DNA of 22,128 nt, taken from positions 1,294,607-1,316,734 of the forward strand of contig BFEA01000253.1 in NCBI GenBank assembly GCA_003427395.1, read 5' to 3'. Within the stretch, counting starts at the first letter, position 1. Each line of letters starts with the position of its first letter. Both the position numbers and the translations under genes were made by a program. A model generated the notes under the pieces. It searched no databases and had not been told where the DNA came from. It saw only the letters and a list, made by a program, of their open reading frames with translations. Below, piece after piece: positions 1-8,493 of the stretch. The DNA comes from Chara braunii. Its lineage: Eukaryota > Streptophyta > Charophyceae > Charales > Characeae.

Positions 1-123
1 CCCTCTCTGCCTACGGTTTACCGGGCAGTTCTATTTGACGATATATATATATATATATCTTCTCTCTCTCTGCCTACGGTTTTACCGGGCAGTTCTGTTT
101 GTGACGATATATATATATATATA
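1..123. repeat. Duplicated ~60-bp unit ending in (AT)n
   Basis: Two imperfect copies of a unit with core CTCTCTGCCTACGG and CCGGGCAGTTCT lie at about 1-58 and 60-123. Each ends in GACG followed by an AT dinucleotide run (41-58 and 107-123). The second copy has a few extra bases. The second AT run is the apparent insertion target of the hAT-like element that begins at 124. No coding potential is seen. Confidence 0.8.
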
Positions 124-133
124 CAGGGTTACC
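124..133 (+). repeat. Left terminal inverted repeat of hAT-like element
   Basis: CAGGGTTACC pairs with the reverse complement of 4328-4337 with one mismatch. It directly follows the AT run that supplies the putative 8-bp target duplication at 116-123. Confidence 0.6.
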
Positions 134-234
134 TGACCAAACGTTCCGGGGGGGCCGGGCTGGCCCCCGAACGTTCGGGCGTTCGGGGTCCGTTCGGGGG
201 CCGAACACCTCCAGGTTCGGCCCCCGCCAAAAAC

Positions 235-605
235 CATTTCGGGGCCTAAAAATAAGTTTTTTTTCTGAATGTTTTGTTGTAAGTTCTCTATGATGTAACC
301 TACACGCCTATAAATTTTGAAGCCATTCTGCTAAGCCAAAAAAACATTAAAAATCGTCAAAAATGGGGGTGTCAAAACGTGCTCGCCCACTCACTATTTT
401 GTTTTTTTTCACTTTTAACTTTCTGTTTTCACTTTATTTCGGGGCTTAAAAAAATTTATTACTTTTTTGAAAGTTTTTAAATGAGTTATTGATTATGTAA
501 ACTACATATCTGTAAATTTTCAGGGCATTTGTCAATGCCAAAAAATAATTAAAAATCGGCAAAGATGGCGGTGTCGAAAAGGTGCTGGCACACTCGCTCA
601 TTTTC
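235..605. repeat. Two diverged tandem copies, ~190 bp each
   Basis: Copy 1 (about 235-415) and copy 2 (about 433-605) share the same order of landmarks: ATTTCGGGGC, an A/T-rich stretch, TGTAA-CTACA, CTGTAAATTTTCAGG-like sequence, GCCAAAAAA, ATTAAAAATCG, then GGGTGTC-AAA-GTGCT and a CACTCGCTCA-like end. They lie just inside the left end of the hAT-like element and before the LINE junction, so they probably belong to that element. Neither copy has a credible open reading frame. Confidence 0.75.
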
Positions 606-655
606 ATTCTCTTTTTATTTTTTTTTATTTTTATCATAGTGTTTATTTTCTGTAT

Positions 656-3600
656 TTGATTTTTAATTCAAATTTGGTAAAGAATTTGGATGTAGTGCCC
701 AGGCATTCACTGTTTTACGAGAGTTTGCTGGCTTCGCAAGCCCAACATTCTGAGGAACAGCTTTTGGACCAATTCCATCACCTCATTTGGTCCAAACTGG
801 ATCGAAGGCTGACACAACAGCAGTCTGAAATGTTGGAAGCAGACATAACGCAGCAAGAACTGATTGATGCAGTTAGATCGCTGGCAGATCATAAAGCACC
901 AGGAATTGATGGTTTGCCCTCTACCCTCTTCAAACGATTTTCTCCACTGTTAACTCCGGAACTGTTGACTATATGCCGAGCGGTGTGGAATGGTGGAACC
1001 CTACCTGCTTCTGCATTAGAAGGGATCATTACTTTTGTTTTTGAAAAAGGGGACTGGACTGACGTGCGCAATTACCGGCCGATCACATTGATGCGCGCTG
1101 TGTATAAGATTTTTTACCAAAATCTTGACAGCAAGACTGCAGCAAGTGTTGACGGCAATCATCCACCCCTCGCAAACTGGATTTTTGCAAGGGAGACAGA
1201 TCCTTTATAACGTCATGACTGTGGAGAGATTTTTAGAATGGGTGACCAATGGAGAAGAACAAATGGCGGTCATACGACTTGACCTGGAGAAAGCATATGA
1301 TCGGGTGGGTTGTGAATTTCTACAAGCTACAATGATTACCTTTGGTTTTGAACCGAAAATCCGACACGCAATCAAGACGCTTTTGGTTGGGGCAACCTCT
1401 AGACTGTGTGTCAATGAGACTCTTTCTCCGCCTATTTTGCTCTCTCGGTCGGTAAGGCAAGGATGTCCTGTGGCTCCTTATTTGTATATACTATATGTAG
1501 AAGTTATGCATGTTTTGATTAGAAGTGACCCTGATATTCCAGGATTTCTTTTGCCCTCAGGTGATAGACTCAAATCGGAGGCTTTTGCTGACAATTCAGT
1601 AGCGTTTACTCCTTTGTTGGACGCTGCCTTTGAAAAGCTGCAGGATACCATTGATCTCTTTTGCCTGGTTTCACAAGTTGCGGTTAATTGGTCCAAATCG
1701 TCAGTCCTTGTACCACCAGGAGCCCAACCCCCCTATCACTGGGGGCTAAGGATCGTGGTGCCTACACAGCACGAACGATTACTGGGCCATCGGATATCGT
1801 TCGCCCCTCAACTGCGATTGGACTCTGCCTCTTCCTTGACGTCACTCCGGGCTGCTTTTCAGCCTTGGACTGTCCACAAAGGCGTGAGCTTATATGGACG
1901 ATCTTTGGTAATCAATAATGCTTGCTTTTCTACAATATGCTATCATAGGTCGATCTATCAACTTGATGCGTCCTCTCTTCAAACAGTGCGTCGCCTTGCC
2001 ACACATTACCTTTGGAAAGACGAAACGAATCAAGACAATTATTTACCCAAAGTAGCTTGGGAAGTGGTCACACAACCCAAGCGGAAAGGAGGACTGGCAG
2101 TTTTAGACCCGGAGAGGCAAATTGCAGCGCTGCTAGCGAGATGGATACCGTGGGGTCTGCTAGCTGATTCCACCTTCGGATGGAAACAACTAACAAAACC
2201 TGCACTTTTGTCAATTTGGGGATGGGAGAACCCCAAACATGTCTGGCTGCCTTCGCTGTTTGCCTCCTACCTAAGGAAACGCTTGCCGTCAGATATATGG
2301 GGAGGCATATTGAAAGCTTGGAAGCAAGTCGTCCCTGCTCTGCAACTGCCACCAATGGTAATGGAGCGGATACTCACCCAACCCTTGTTTCAAAACCAGT
2401 TCATTTACTCGACTCAAGGAGATCCCTTCCAAACCCATGGGCCGGGGGCCTTTGGCAATGCCTGGATGGCACGGGGTGTAGGGACAGTGGCTGATATATG
2501 GGACCCTGAACTGGCTGATTGGAAACCTTTTGAAATTCTGGCACCTTCGCTCTCTGGCCTCTGGCATCAGCGGGACCACCTACAACAGCTACAGCAAGCA
2601 ATCCCGAATACTTGGGTACAGGTGCTGAGAGCAGGCCTTGTTCCTGCTCAGGGTATGTGGTATAAAAATTCGCAACAAGAACAACCACTGCAAATATGGA
2701 AAATGGAAACTTATTCGGAGGTGGCTCAAATACCACACTCTTGCTGGGAGGTACAAGATGGCTTCTTTGGGTTGGGAACAACTCTGACATTTGCGGCGAA
2801 TCAAGAGCCGATGCCCCCTATTCAAACTCTGACACCTGTGTGTGTCCTGGAAACTGACACAGGTTATCATCCATTCTATCTCTCTTCTCCTTCTTATCTC
2901 TTGTCTGTGGGCCTGGGAACACCCTCTGCATCGAAATGAAATGGTCCAGATGTATAGATACTCAACCAAACTGGGATATTTACTCTCGACCCCTTCGGTT
3001 GATATCAATTGGAAGGTGGCTTGCAGATGGTTGGCGACAGGATGGATCACAGACTCGCTGACAATACTTTTGGAAGTGCTACCTAGATTCTGGGTGAATC
3101 TGATGGACTTGGTTGTTGTTAAACATGCCAGTTTTCTCTGGCTCATGATGCACCAAGCGGTTCCGGTTGCGGTCTGGTGTGCAAAACCAACAACCAAGGC
3201 ACGGGCTGAATGTCTGATATGTCCAGGTATCCGAATGGAAGACTTGCAACACTTTGCGTTGCACTGTGACATTGCTCATCCTTTTTGGGATTGGTGGAGA
3301 CACTCTGACATTCCTGTCCCTGGAAACGGATCTAGGTGGACAGACCGCTTCATATTGATGGGAACTGCAGCAAGACGGACACCTCTTTCACAACGTTACA
3401 CACATATGCGGAAGAGACACTCAGAGGTGCAATACTGTGGACCCTCTGGACACTCAGAAACTCAGCAACCAGACATGGAGACAAACTGACGCCACCAATG
3501 ATTCGAGCAGAGGTCAAATATGGCATTAAACAAGCGATGCAGGCGGATTGGGAATATAGAGTACAGCGGAAAGGGTTCACCAGAAAGGCAATGCAGCTAT

Positions 3601-3695
3601 TCACCACACGATGGGCTGCTTATTCGGGCCTCGCATCAGTGGACTGCCCTTCGGGCCGACCACCCTCTCTGGTTTTCTCGGGTTTTTTCTTGTGA
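656..3695 (+). pseudogene. LINE-A ORF2 remnant: reverse transcriptase, connector and zf-RVT
   Basis: This is the non-LTR reverse transcriptase that would copy the element's RNA at a nicked target. Four reading-frame blocks follow one another. The first, 656 to about 1115, contains KAPGIDGLP and NYRPITL. The second, about 1116-2900, has TGFLQGRQ, motif A RLDLEKAYDRV, VRQGCPVAPYLY and motif C. The third, about 2850-3400, has a zinc motif C-x2-C-x9-H-x4-C at 3211-3270 followed by HPFWDWW. The fourth, about 3400-3695, has ETLRGAILWTLW. The first frameshift falls in the T run at 1110-1115, the second near 2885-2935 and the third near 3340-3405. Motif C reads FADN (1584-1595) instead of FADD, so a metal-binding Asp is lost. 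The copy cannot be active. The order and spacing match L1-type ORF2 from the RT onward. Confidence 0.9.
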
Positions 3696-4160
3696 TTCAT
3701 TGCATAGGGTTGTACATTGTATAATCACTCAGTCCTAGGATTACTGCATGGTGATTGCTGAACACAGCCGCCGGATAGTTACATACGGCTGATAGCTGTA
3801 CATATAGGTTTTCTGAGATTAAACATATATATTTGTCGTAGTGTAGAGTGATAGATGTGTAGGACTACGATACGGTTGACTGCTGTACACAGCCGCCGTT
3901 GATAATGGATATTAGAATGTGGTAGTTTGTAGGGAATTGGTGCCTTTTTCAATTTTCAGACTTTTTTTGACATTTACAAGAAGGTCTCTGCCCCTGATAC
4001 AGTCCAGGCATAGTCGTGGTATGAGCTCTGCTTGGCCGAAGAGCCTAAGCTTGCTCAGCTCAGTACTGCGGCGATTTTTGTAAGGGACGCCGGGCCCGCT
4101 TTCCGGCTTTGGTATTAATAAACAGTGACTTTCTTTAAAAAATAAAAATAAAAATAAAAA
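3696..4160 (+). other. LINE-A 3' UTR and tail
   Basis: This is non-coding sequence after the last RT block. A roughly 22-base motif TG-[AT]-TGCTG-ACACAGCCGCCG occurs twice (about 3751-3773 and 3876-3898). The final 60 bases, with GGGACGCCGGGCCCGCTTTC, AATAAA at 4117-4122 and an A-rich tail, resemble the end of the fragment at 4514-4887. That resemblance points to a shared LINE 3' tail. Confidence 0.65.
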
Positions 4161-4327
4161 CTTTTCTAGTTTATTTTTCTCCATAGCATTTTTTTTTCGG
4201 AATTTTAAAATTTTTGAATTTTTTTTTTTTCCTTTTTTTTTTTTTTTGGATCCGCGTTCGGCCCGAACGGCCGAACGCCTTCCGAAGGGGTCCAGTACAT
4301 TCGGGCGTTCGGCCCGTCCCGAACGCC

Positions 4328-4337
4328 GGCAACCCTG
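4328..4337 (-). repeat. Right terminal inverted repeat of hAT-like element
   Basis: The reverse complement reads CAGGGTTGCC, and TATATATA follows at 4338-4345. The preceding 80 bases are rich in GTTCGG/CCGAAC motifs, like the region just inside the left end. Confidence 0.6.
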
Positions 4338-4398
4338 TATATATATATATATATTTATTTATTTTTTGGCCCGGCCGGGCAAGTGGTCCTAGAGCGAA

Positions 4399-4403
<5 letters not shown>

Positions 4404-4474
<71 letters not shown>

Positions 4475-4477
4475 AAA

Positions 4478-4513
<36 letters not shown>
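4404..4513 (+). repeat. Very long poly-A tract (A66 and A35)
   Basis: There is an uninterrupted run of 66 A (4404-4469), then TCCC-AAAA-C, then 35 A to 4513. It could be the tail of a retrocopy, or an expanded or assembly-inflated homopolymer. The sequence before it (4354-4403) holds a short GCCCGGCCGGGC palindrome and no recognisable gene. Confidence 0.8.
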
Positions 4514-4515
<2 letters not shown>

Positions 4516-4887
4516 AGTATGAGGACTAAGGCAGTCTACTCCTAGACTAGGAAACAGGCCCAGCGTCCCCGTGGGCTGTCTTCCTTACCTGCGGAGTCGC
4601 TTGGAACTGAGGCTCTGAACCGCAGGATCTCTCAGGCCCTGAGGCCGCCTGATTCTAGTGAAAAACAGGTCCTTCAGTGGAAAGCACAGAGTATGTACGT
4701 GACTGTAGACAGGGCTACTGTACTCGTTCAAAAACGGTCACATAGACCCGTTTTCCAGCAGCAACAGCCCAAAATTAGGGTTATTGGTCATATCTTGCGG
4801 GTTGTTTGTGAGGAATTCCCGGCCTCCTTTCATTTGTAATATAGCTAATGAAATGATTCTTCCAAAAAACAAAAAAAAACAAAAAAA
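4514..4887 (+). mobile_element. Truncated LINE 3' end with poly-A tail
   Basis: The last 80 bases before the A-rich tail (4864-4887) match the layout of the LINE-A terminus: TTGTGAGGAATTCCCGGCC, CTTTC, a TAATA-rich stretch, then the A tail, against TTGTAAGGGACGCCGGGCC, CTTTC, TTAATAAA and tail in LINE-A. Conceptual minus-strand translations also align loosely (RPGIPHK against GPGVPYK). No RT motif lies upstream, so this would be a short 5'-truncated insertion. The 5' edge at 4514 is assumed from the preceding poly-A. Confidence 0.5.
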
Positions 4888-5200
4888 CTGTCACATCAGG
4901 GGAGTCGGACTCGGTAAGTCTGTTGCCTCCTCCCATAGATGCTTGGAGATCACGCTCATTCATTTTCTTTGGGTCTGCCTCCACTACTCAGCTTTCTAAG
5001 CTTATCGAGACTGAAAAGAACTCCATATACATTGGGATGAACCCAACATGTTCAATTGAATCAACTCATCATGTTCCATTTATTTACCACTCATATATAC
5101 TTTTTTTTTTTTTTTTTAACTCATATCTCACATGTACCTTTTTTTTTGTTGTTGTTGTTGTAAACAGTCGTCTCTTGTTCCTTTACAAGTCATAACTTGG
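4888..5200. other. Non-coding spacer with T and GTT runs
   Basis: I see no gene. There is a T17 run at 5101-5117, a T run at 5139-5147 and a (GTT)n run at 5148-5160. Short open frames here have no recognisable motifs. Confidence 0.6.
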
Positions 5201-5458
5201 GGCCGGGGACCTCACAATTCAACCCGGAGTTATCCCGGCAGCATCAGCTGGTTTCGCTTACAGCCATCAGGGCTGGAATCACCAATTGCAATACAACAAG
5301 TCCTTTAAACAACAAGACCTTCTTCTTGTAGTTCTTGTACTCCCCACTACGTCCACAACCCTTCAACTTCTCAAGAATATAACTCCCTACTCTATACTAA
5401 CCCTAACCTACCTATCTACCTACCCACTATACTCTTTGCACAGGCCTATACGGCCTGA

Positions 5459-5500
5459 CATTTAGAATGTTGTGCAATGGAGAGAGGCCACACCCCACAC
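5459..5500 (+). repeat. Perfect 42-bp direct repeat, copy 1
   Basis: It begins CATTTAGAATGTTGTGCAAT and is identical over 42 bases to 5555-5596. The two copies are 96 bp apart start to start, separated by a segment with C and A homopolymers. Confidence 0.9.
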
Positions 5501-5554
5501 GAAACCAAAAAAAGAAGAGCTTTCCCCCCCCCCCCAAAAAAAAACTCATGTATG

Positions 5555-5596
5555 CATTTAGAATGTTGTGCAATGGAGAGAGGCCACACCCCACAC
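5555..5596 (+). repeat. Perfect 42-bp direct repeat, copy 2
   Basis: This is the second identical copy of 5459-5500. The perfect identity suggests a recent duplication or an assembly duplication inside the fold-back unit. Confidence 0.9.
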
Positions 5597-5683
5597 TACC
5601 CAAGATAGGATGCTGGACCTGTTTTTCAGCAATCCGGGTTGAATTGTGAGGTCCCCGGCCTCTGTTCTTGTCCAAGCCAAGTT

Positions 5684-5719
5684 AAAAAAAANAAAAAAAA
5701 AAAAAAAAAAAAAAAAAAA
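5684..5719 (+). repeat. Poly-A run containing the only N
   Basis: A run of A with an ambiguous base at 5692. The assembly is least reliable here. Confidence 0.9.
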
Positions 5720-5827
5720 CCGTGAACGACAACCAGAATAAGAAAAAAGTCAATCCATCAGTCTCAACTGCTTGCTCCCTTACTCATATGGTTTAAGACT
5801 TGCTCGCGAGCAACAAATCTTTATGAC

Positions 5828-6000
5828 AGTTTATCACATGCGCCAGTGCCGGCGCAAGAGAGGAGCAAGCAGTGGAGAAAGGAGAGGAGGAAGGAGAGAA
5901 GAAAGCAGTGGAGAAAGGAGAGGAGACAGCAGTGATAAACCTGTGATAAACATGTGATAAACAGTTGAACACATGTTTATCACATGCGCCAATGCCCTAG
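5828..6000. repeat. GTTTATCACATG modules and purine-rich duplicate
   Basis: TTTATCACATGCGCCA is present at about 5830 and again at about 5977 in the same orientation. Between them GTGATAAAC, its inverted core, occurs three times in a row (about 5932-5960), so the last copy and the following GTTTATCACATG can form a 12-bp stem. A purine-rich GCAGTGGAGAAAGGAGAGGA block is duplicated at about 5870-5935. No gene is seen. Confidence 0.75.
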
Positions 6001-6116
6001 TACTGGTTTGGAATCAAATGGAAACAAGCAGAAGGAACTAAGGATGAGCCGTGCCTTGTGATCTTTGGAGAGAAGCTCCGGTCTTGCGGGGTACCATTAT
6101 TTTTGTAATTGATTGT

Positions 6117-6120
<4 letters not shown>

Positions 6121-6180
<60 letters not shown>
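6121..6180 (+). repeat. (GA)30 microsatellite
   Basis: Thirty uninterrupted GA units. It is the mirror partner of the CT run at 6268-6324. Confidence 0.97.
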
Positions 6181-6183
<3 letters not shown>

Positions 6184-6265
6184 CCCAGCTTATGTTTTCG
6201 AAACTTTAAGAGCAACAGTCCTTTGGCACATATGGAAACATAGAAATGAGATTGTGAGCACTGCG

Positions 6266-6267
<2 letters not shown>
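6181..6267 (+). pseudogene. LINE ORF2 C-terminal scrap
   Basis: The frame between the two microsatellites translates with FETLRATVLWHIWKHRNEIV. This matches the block downstream of the zf-RVT motif in LINE-A (ETLRGAILWTLWTLRN). Only about 29 codons survive, bounded by (GA)30 and (CT)28. It is most likely a relic of another L1-type LINE whose surroundings were overrun by repeat expansion. Confidence 0.6.

Positions 6268-6324
<57 letters not shown>
6268..6324 (+). repeat. (CT)28 microsatellite
   Basis: A 57-base CT run. With 6121-6180 it forms a potential stem of about 57 bp around an 87-base loop. Confidence 0.97.
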
Positions 6325-6327
<3 letters not shown>

Positions 6328-6881
6328 AAGCAGTACTGTATGGTGTCAAACGGGACGTCAAACATGTTGTTCTTCTGGGGTGAGGTTCCACTAGCACAGC
6401 GGACTGGATTAAGTGGCTGCATCTGGACGTGTTTTGAGAAGAGATGCAGAAAAGCAGTTCGATCTCGATTGTCTGCACGCACTCGTCTAGATTCATGCAC
6501 TCATTCCAATTCTCATTGCTAGAGTAAGTGGGACCTAGCCCCTGGATTGGCAGAGAGGCATCAACACGCCTGCAGTACCTCGACGGGCAGGCACTCCGTG
6601 CCCGTCACTGGCGATGATTGACGAATGTACCGGTGACATTACCTTTGGGCTTTTTCTTTACTACATGATAATGACAAAAAGCTGTTAGCGTAGCGCCTTT
6701 TTTTTTTCTTTTTTTTCCAAGTGAATTATTAGTCTGTTTTTGCTTGTTTTGCTTACTAGGATATTAGATGCGGAACACCATGCATGTGGGGAAAAAAGGA
6801 AAAAAAAAAAAAAAAAACCATGCATGTGACATAGCTAAAGTGCATGAACACTCAAAGCCAACGAAAGTATAAAGACAAGGG
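6325..6881. other. Non-coding stretch, no gene recognised
   Basis: No motif-bearing reading frame is seen. At 6528-6543 the sequence AAGTGGGACCTAGCCCC matches the inverted arms of the fold-back element at 10238-10348, so an end of a related element may lie here. An A18 run occupies 6800-6817 between two copies of CCATGCATGTG. Confidence 0.5.
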
Positions 6882-6941
6882 GAAGAAGAAGAAGAAGAAG
6901 AAGAAGAAGAAGAAGAAGAAGAAGAAGAAGAAGAAGAAGAA
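6882..6941 (+). repeat. (GAA)20 microsatellite
   Basis: About 60 bases of perfect GAA/AAG trinucleotide repeat. Translation gives poly-Lys or poly-Ser frames, which are artefacts of the repeat. Confidence 0.97.
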
Positions 6942-7275
6942 AGGAGAAGACAAGATAGAAAGTACTCCGAGTGCATCAGCTCATGATATTACACTAAGCG
7001 GACAAAAAGACAATGGCGGTCAGCCATGAAGGCATCACGCCGTTAACACGGAGTACACTGGGAGTAACCCGACAGCTGTTTCGGCCGGCTGCCAGTGAGC
7101 CGGCTCACCTCAGGGGGCGCGCTTGGTGTAAGGACGGAAGAAGTACGAGTAGATATACTCTACTACGATAATTCCACCATCGGACTGAACTAAGCCAATG
7201 CCTACGGAAGAAAAAAATACGCCGAAAAAAAGGGGGAGGTAAACCAGTAGCCCAAAATGGGCGCGAAGACTTAGA
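6942..7275. other. Non-coding stretch, no gene recognised
   Basis: Mixed-composition sequence with a GCCGGCTG/GCCGGCTC pair near 7085-7105. There is no conserved coding signal, RNA gene or clear repeat. Confidence 0.4.
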
Positions 7276-7745
7276 GGCTGATCCCACTATGAACTTTTAC
7301 GAAAAAGTCGTAAAAGTTCCTTGAAAGTAGGAGAAGTACAGAACCCTCCGTAGGAAAAAATTCGGATCCCACAGGCCCGAACTTCTTGGCGCTTTTACGA
7401 TTGGGTCGCCGAATTTCGATGGCCGTGCACGGGTCCTGCGGAGATACCCTTTTCCGATTGGGGCTTCTGGCCGTTTTGTAAAAAAAAAAACAAAAAAAAA
7501 CAACCCGAAAACATGCCTACTTTTTGGGGGAAGGGTAGGGGGTCGCCGGGTACCTACCGTTTCCTACCAACTTCGTGCCGCGGGTCAAGGCCGTGGCGAC
7601 ACGCAATTTTCCCACAGTAGAAACAGCCGTTTTTCGTTGCAGCGCCGTGGGACGGGGAAGTTGGGGAAAGCATGTGGGATCCCCTTTTTTTCTTAAAAGC
7701 TCTTCTACTATGTACTGCGGAATCAGGTACTTAACCAGTGAAGCC
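7276..7745. repeat. GATCCCAC-containing region with hairpin, possible MITE remnant
   Basis: GGCTGATCCCACTATGAAC at about 7277-7294 resembles the left end of the MITE at 7923. An 11-bp perfect stem follows directly (7291-7301 with 7309-7319, GAACTTTTACG). Further GATCCCAC sites occur at 7365-7372 and, inverted, near 7672-7680. An A10-C-A9 run lies near 7481-7500. I cannot define a right boundary, so this is only a suggestion of a related element. Confidence 0.4.
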
Positions 7746-7863
7746 AGCCCGTAAAACGCGTTACGTTACCCAAAGAAAAAAAAAAAAAAAAAAATCCGGT
7801 TATTAAACTGCACAGCCCGTAAAACACGGTTTGGACCCCACCAATATGGTTATTAAACTGCAC
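7746..7863 (+). repeat. Tandem duplication of a ~50-67-bp unit
   Basis: Two units each start AGCCCGTAAAAC and end GGTTATTAAACTGCAC (about 7746-7812 and 7813-7863). The first has an extra A19 run (7776-7794), which accounts for most of the length difference. Confidence 0.8.
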
Positions 7864-7922
7864 TAGTGCCTTATCGAAAGAAAAAATCCGAAATAAATAA
7901 ATAAATAAAATGACAATAATAA

Positions 7923-8379
7923 GGCGCTGATCCCACAGTACTTCAAACCTAAGAGAACCTGGAAAGTCGGGGCCGGACCGTTAGGGTCGTGATACAAAAA
8001 CGGGACCCGACAGTGTCTTCGAAAAAGGAGCTCTCACGATAGTACCGCCGCTTTTATGTGGGCGCCTGCAGTTCCTCCGAAAAGACAGACAGTCCGTTTG
8101 GTCCAGCCACGGCCTTTGAGCGACGGACCCATTGGAAGAGGACATGAAAAAAAAAAAAAAAAAAAAAAAACTTTGCCATCTTTTAGCTGCAGAGACCGTG
8201 CTCGGCTCTCTTGCAAATAGAGACAATTTATCGCGGAATGGAATCCGCGCGAACTGCCACGACACCCAACCTCCGAAACGGCCTCCTACGGGGCCGCCAC
8301 TCCCTGCGACTGCGGAAAGAAGTGGGATCTCGTGAAAATGCAAAAAGTACTTGACGTAAGTACTGTCGGATCCGAAGCT
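7923..8379. mobile_element. 457-bp MITE-like element
   Basis: Left end GATCCCACAGTACTT (7929-7943) pairs with the inverted right end GATCCGACAGTACTT (8358-8372), 14 of 15 matching. The unit is flanked by AATAATAA at 7915-7922 and 8380-8387, consistent with an 8-bp target duplication. The right flank is an AAT microsatellite, which weakens that point. Just inside the right end AGTACTT-GACGT-AAGTACT forms a 7-bp stem, much like the subterminal stem at 7291-7319. The interior has an A24 run (8147-8170) and no transposase. The superfamily is not assigned. Confidence 0.5.
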
Positions 8380-8405
8380 AATAATAACAATAATAATAAT
8401 AATAA
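8380..8405 (+). repeat. (AAT)n microsatellite
   Basis: Mostly TAA/AAT units with one AAC interruption. It contains the right-hand copy of the putative target duplication of the preceding MITE. Confidence 0.9.
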
Positions 8406-8493
8406 TCCGGAAAATGCTGGTGACACAGATAGACCTTCAAGCTGAACAAAAACAAGGTCTCAGATACAGGTAATGTGGCCATAGCATTGTGAC

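Larger units (their letters stand above)
652..4160 (+). mobile_element. LINE-A: 5'-truncated L1-type LINE with A-rich tail
   Basis: Reverse transcriptase coding sequence runs from about 656 to 3695. A 3' UTR follows, with an AATAAA signal at 4117-4122 and a terminal (AAAAAT)n-type tail at about 4136-4160. No endonuclease or ORF1 precedes the RT, so the copy is 5'-truncated, as is usual for target-primed LINE insertion. The 5' edge near 652 is uncertain. Similar sequences TAGTGTTTATTTTCT (637-651) and TAGTTTATTTTTCT (4167-4180) flank it and may be a decayed target-site duplication. It sits inside the hAT-like element 124-4337, so it inserted later. Confidence 0.8.
124..4337. mobile_element. 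hAT-like non-autonomous DNA transposon, interrupted by a LINE
   Basis: The ends are inverted: CAGGGTTACC at 124-133 and GGCAACCCTG at 4328-4337 (9 of 10 match). Both are flanked by TATATATA (116-123 and 4338-4345), the 8-bp target duplication length of hAT elements, whose ends commonly start CAGGG. Inside both ends are GC-rich stretches (about 134-230 and 4250-4327) packed with GTTCGG/CCGAAC motifs, like hAT subterminal transposase-binding repeats. No hAT transposase is visible. With the inserted LINE (about 652-4160) removed, only about 0.7 kb remains, which suggests a MITE-sized passive element. The duplication lies in an AT microsatellite, so on its own it is weak evidence. The family call is inference from the termini. 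Confidence 0.6.
5201..5660. repeat. Fold-back unit with perfect 27-bp inverted ends
   Basis: Positions 5201-5227 (starting GGCCGGGGACCTCACA) are the exact reverse complement of 5634-5660. The enclosed 406 bases carry no convincing gene. They contain a C12 run (5524-5535) and a perfect 42-bp direct repeat. The perfect inverted ends suggest a fold-back or MITE-like insertion, but no clear target duplication is seen outside the arms. Mirror duplication of host sequence is an alternative. Confidence 0.6.

Noticed and set aside
5395-5425. Telomere-like CCCTAACC sequence
   Set aside because: Only about one and a half units are present, followed by CCTA/TCTACC-like simple sequence. This is not a telomeric array.
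6121-6324. Long Arg-Glu and Ser-Leu repeat proteins on both strands
   Set aside because: They are direct translations of the GA and CT microsatellites.
6844-6976. Poly-Lys and poly-Ser open frames
   Set aside because: They come from translating the GAA trinucleotide repeat at 6882-6941 and have no other protein features.
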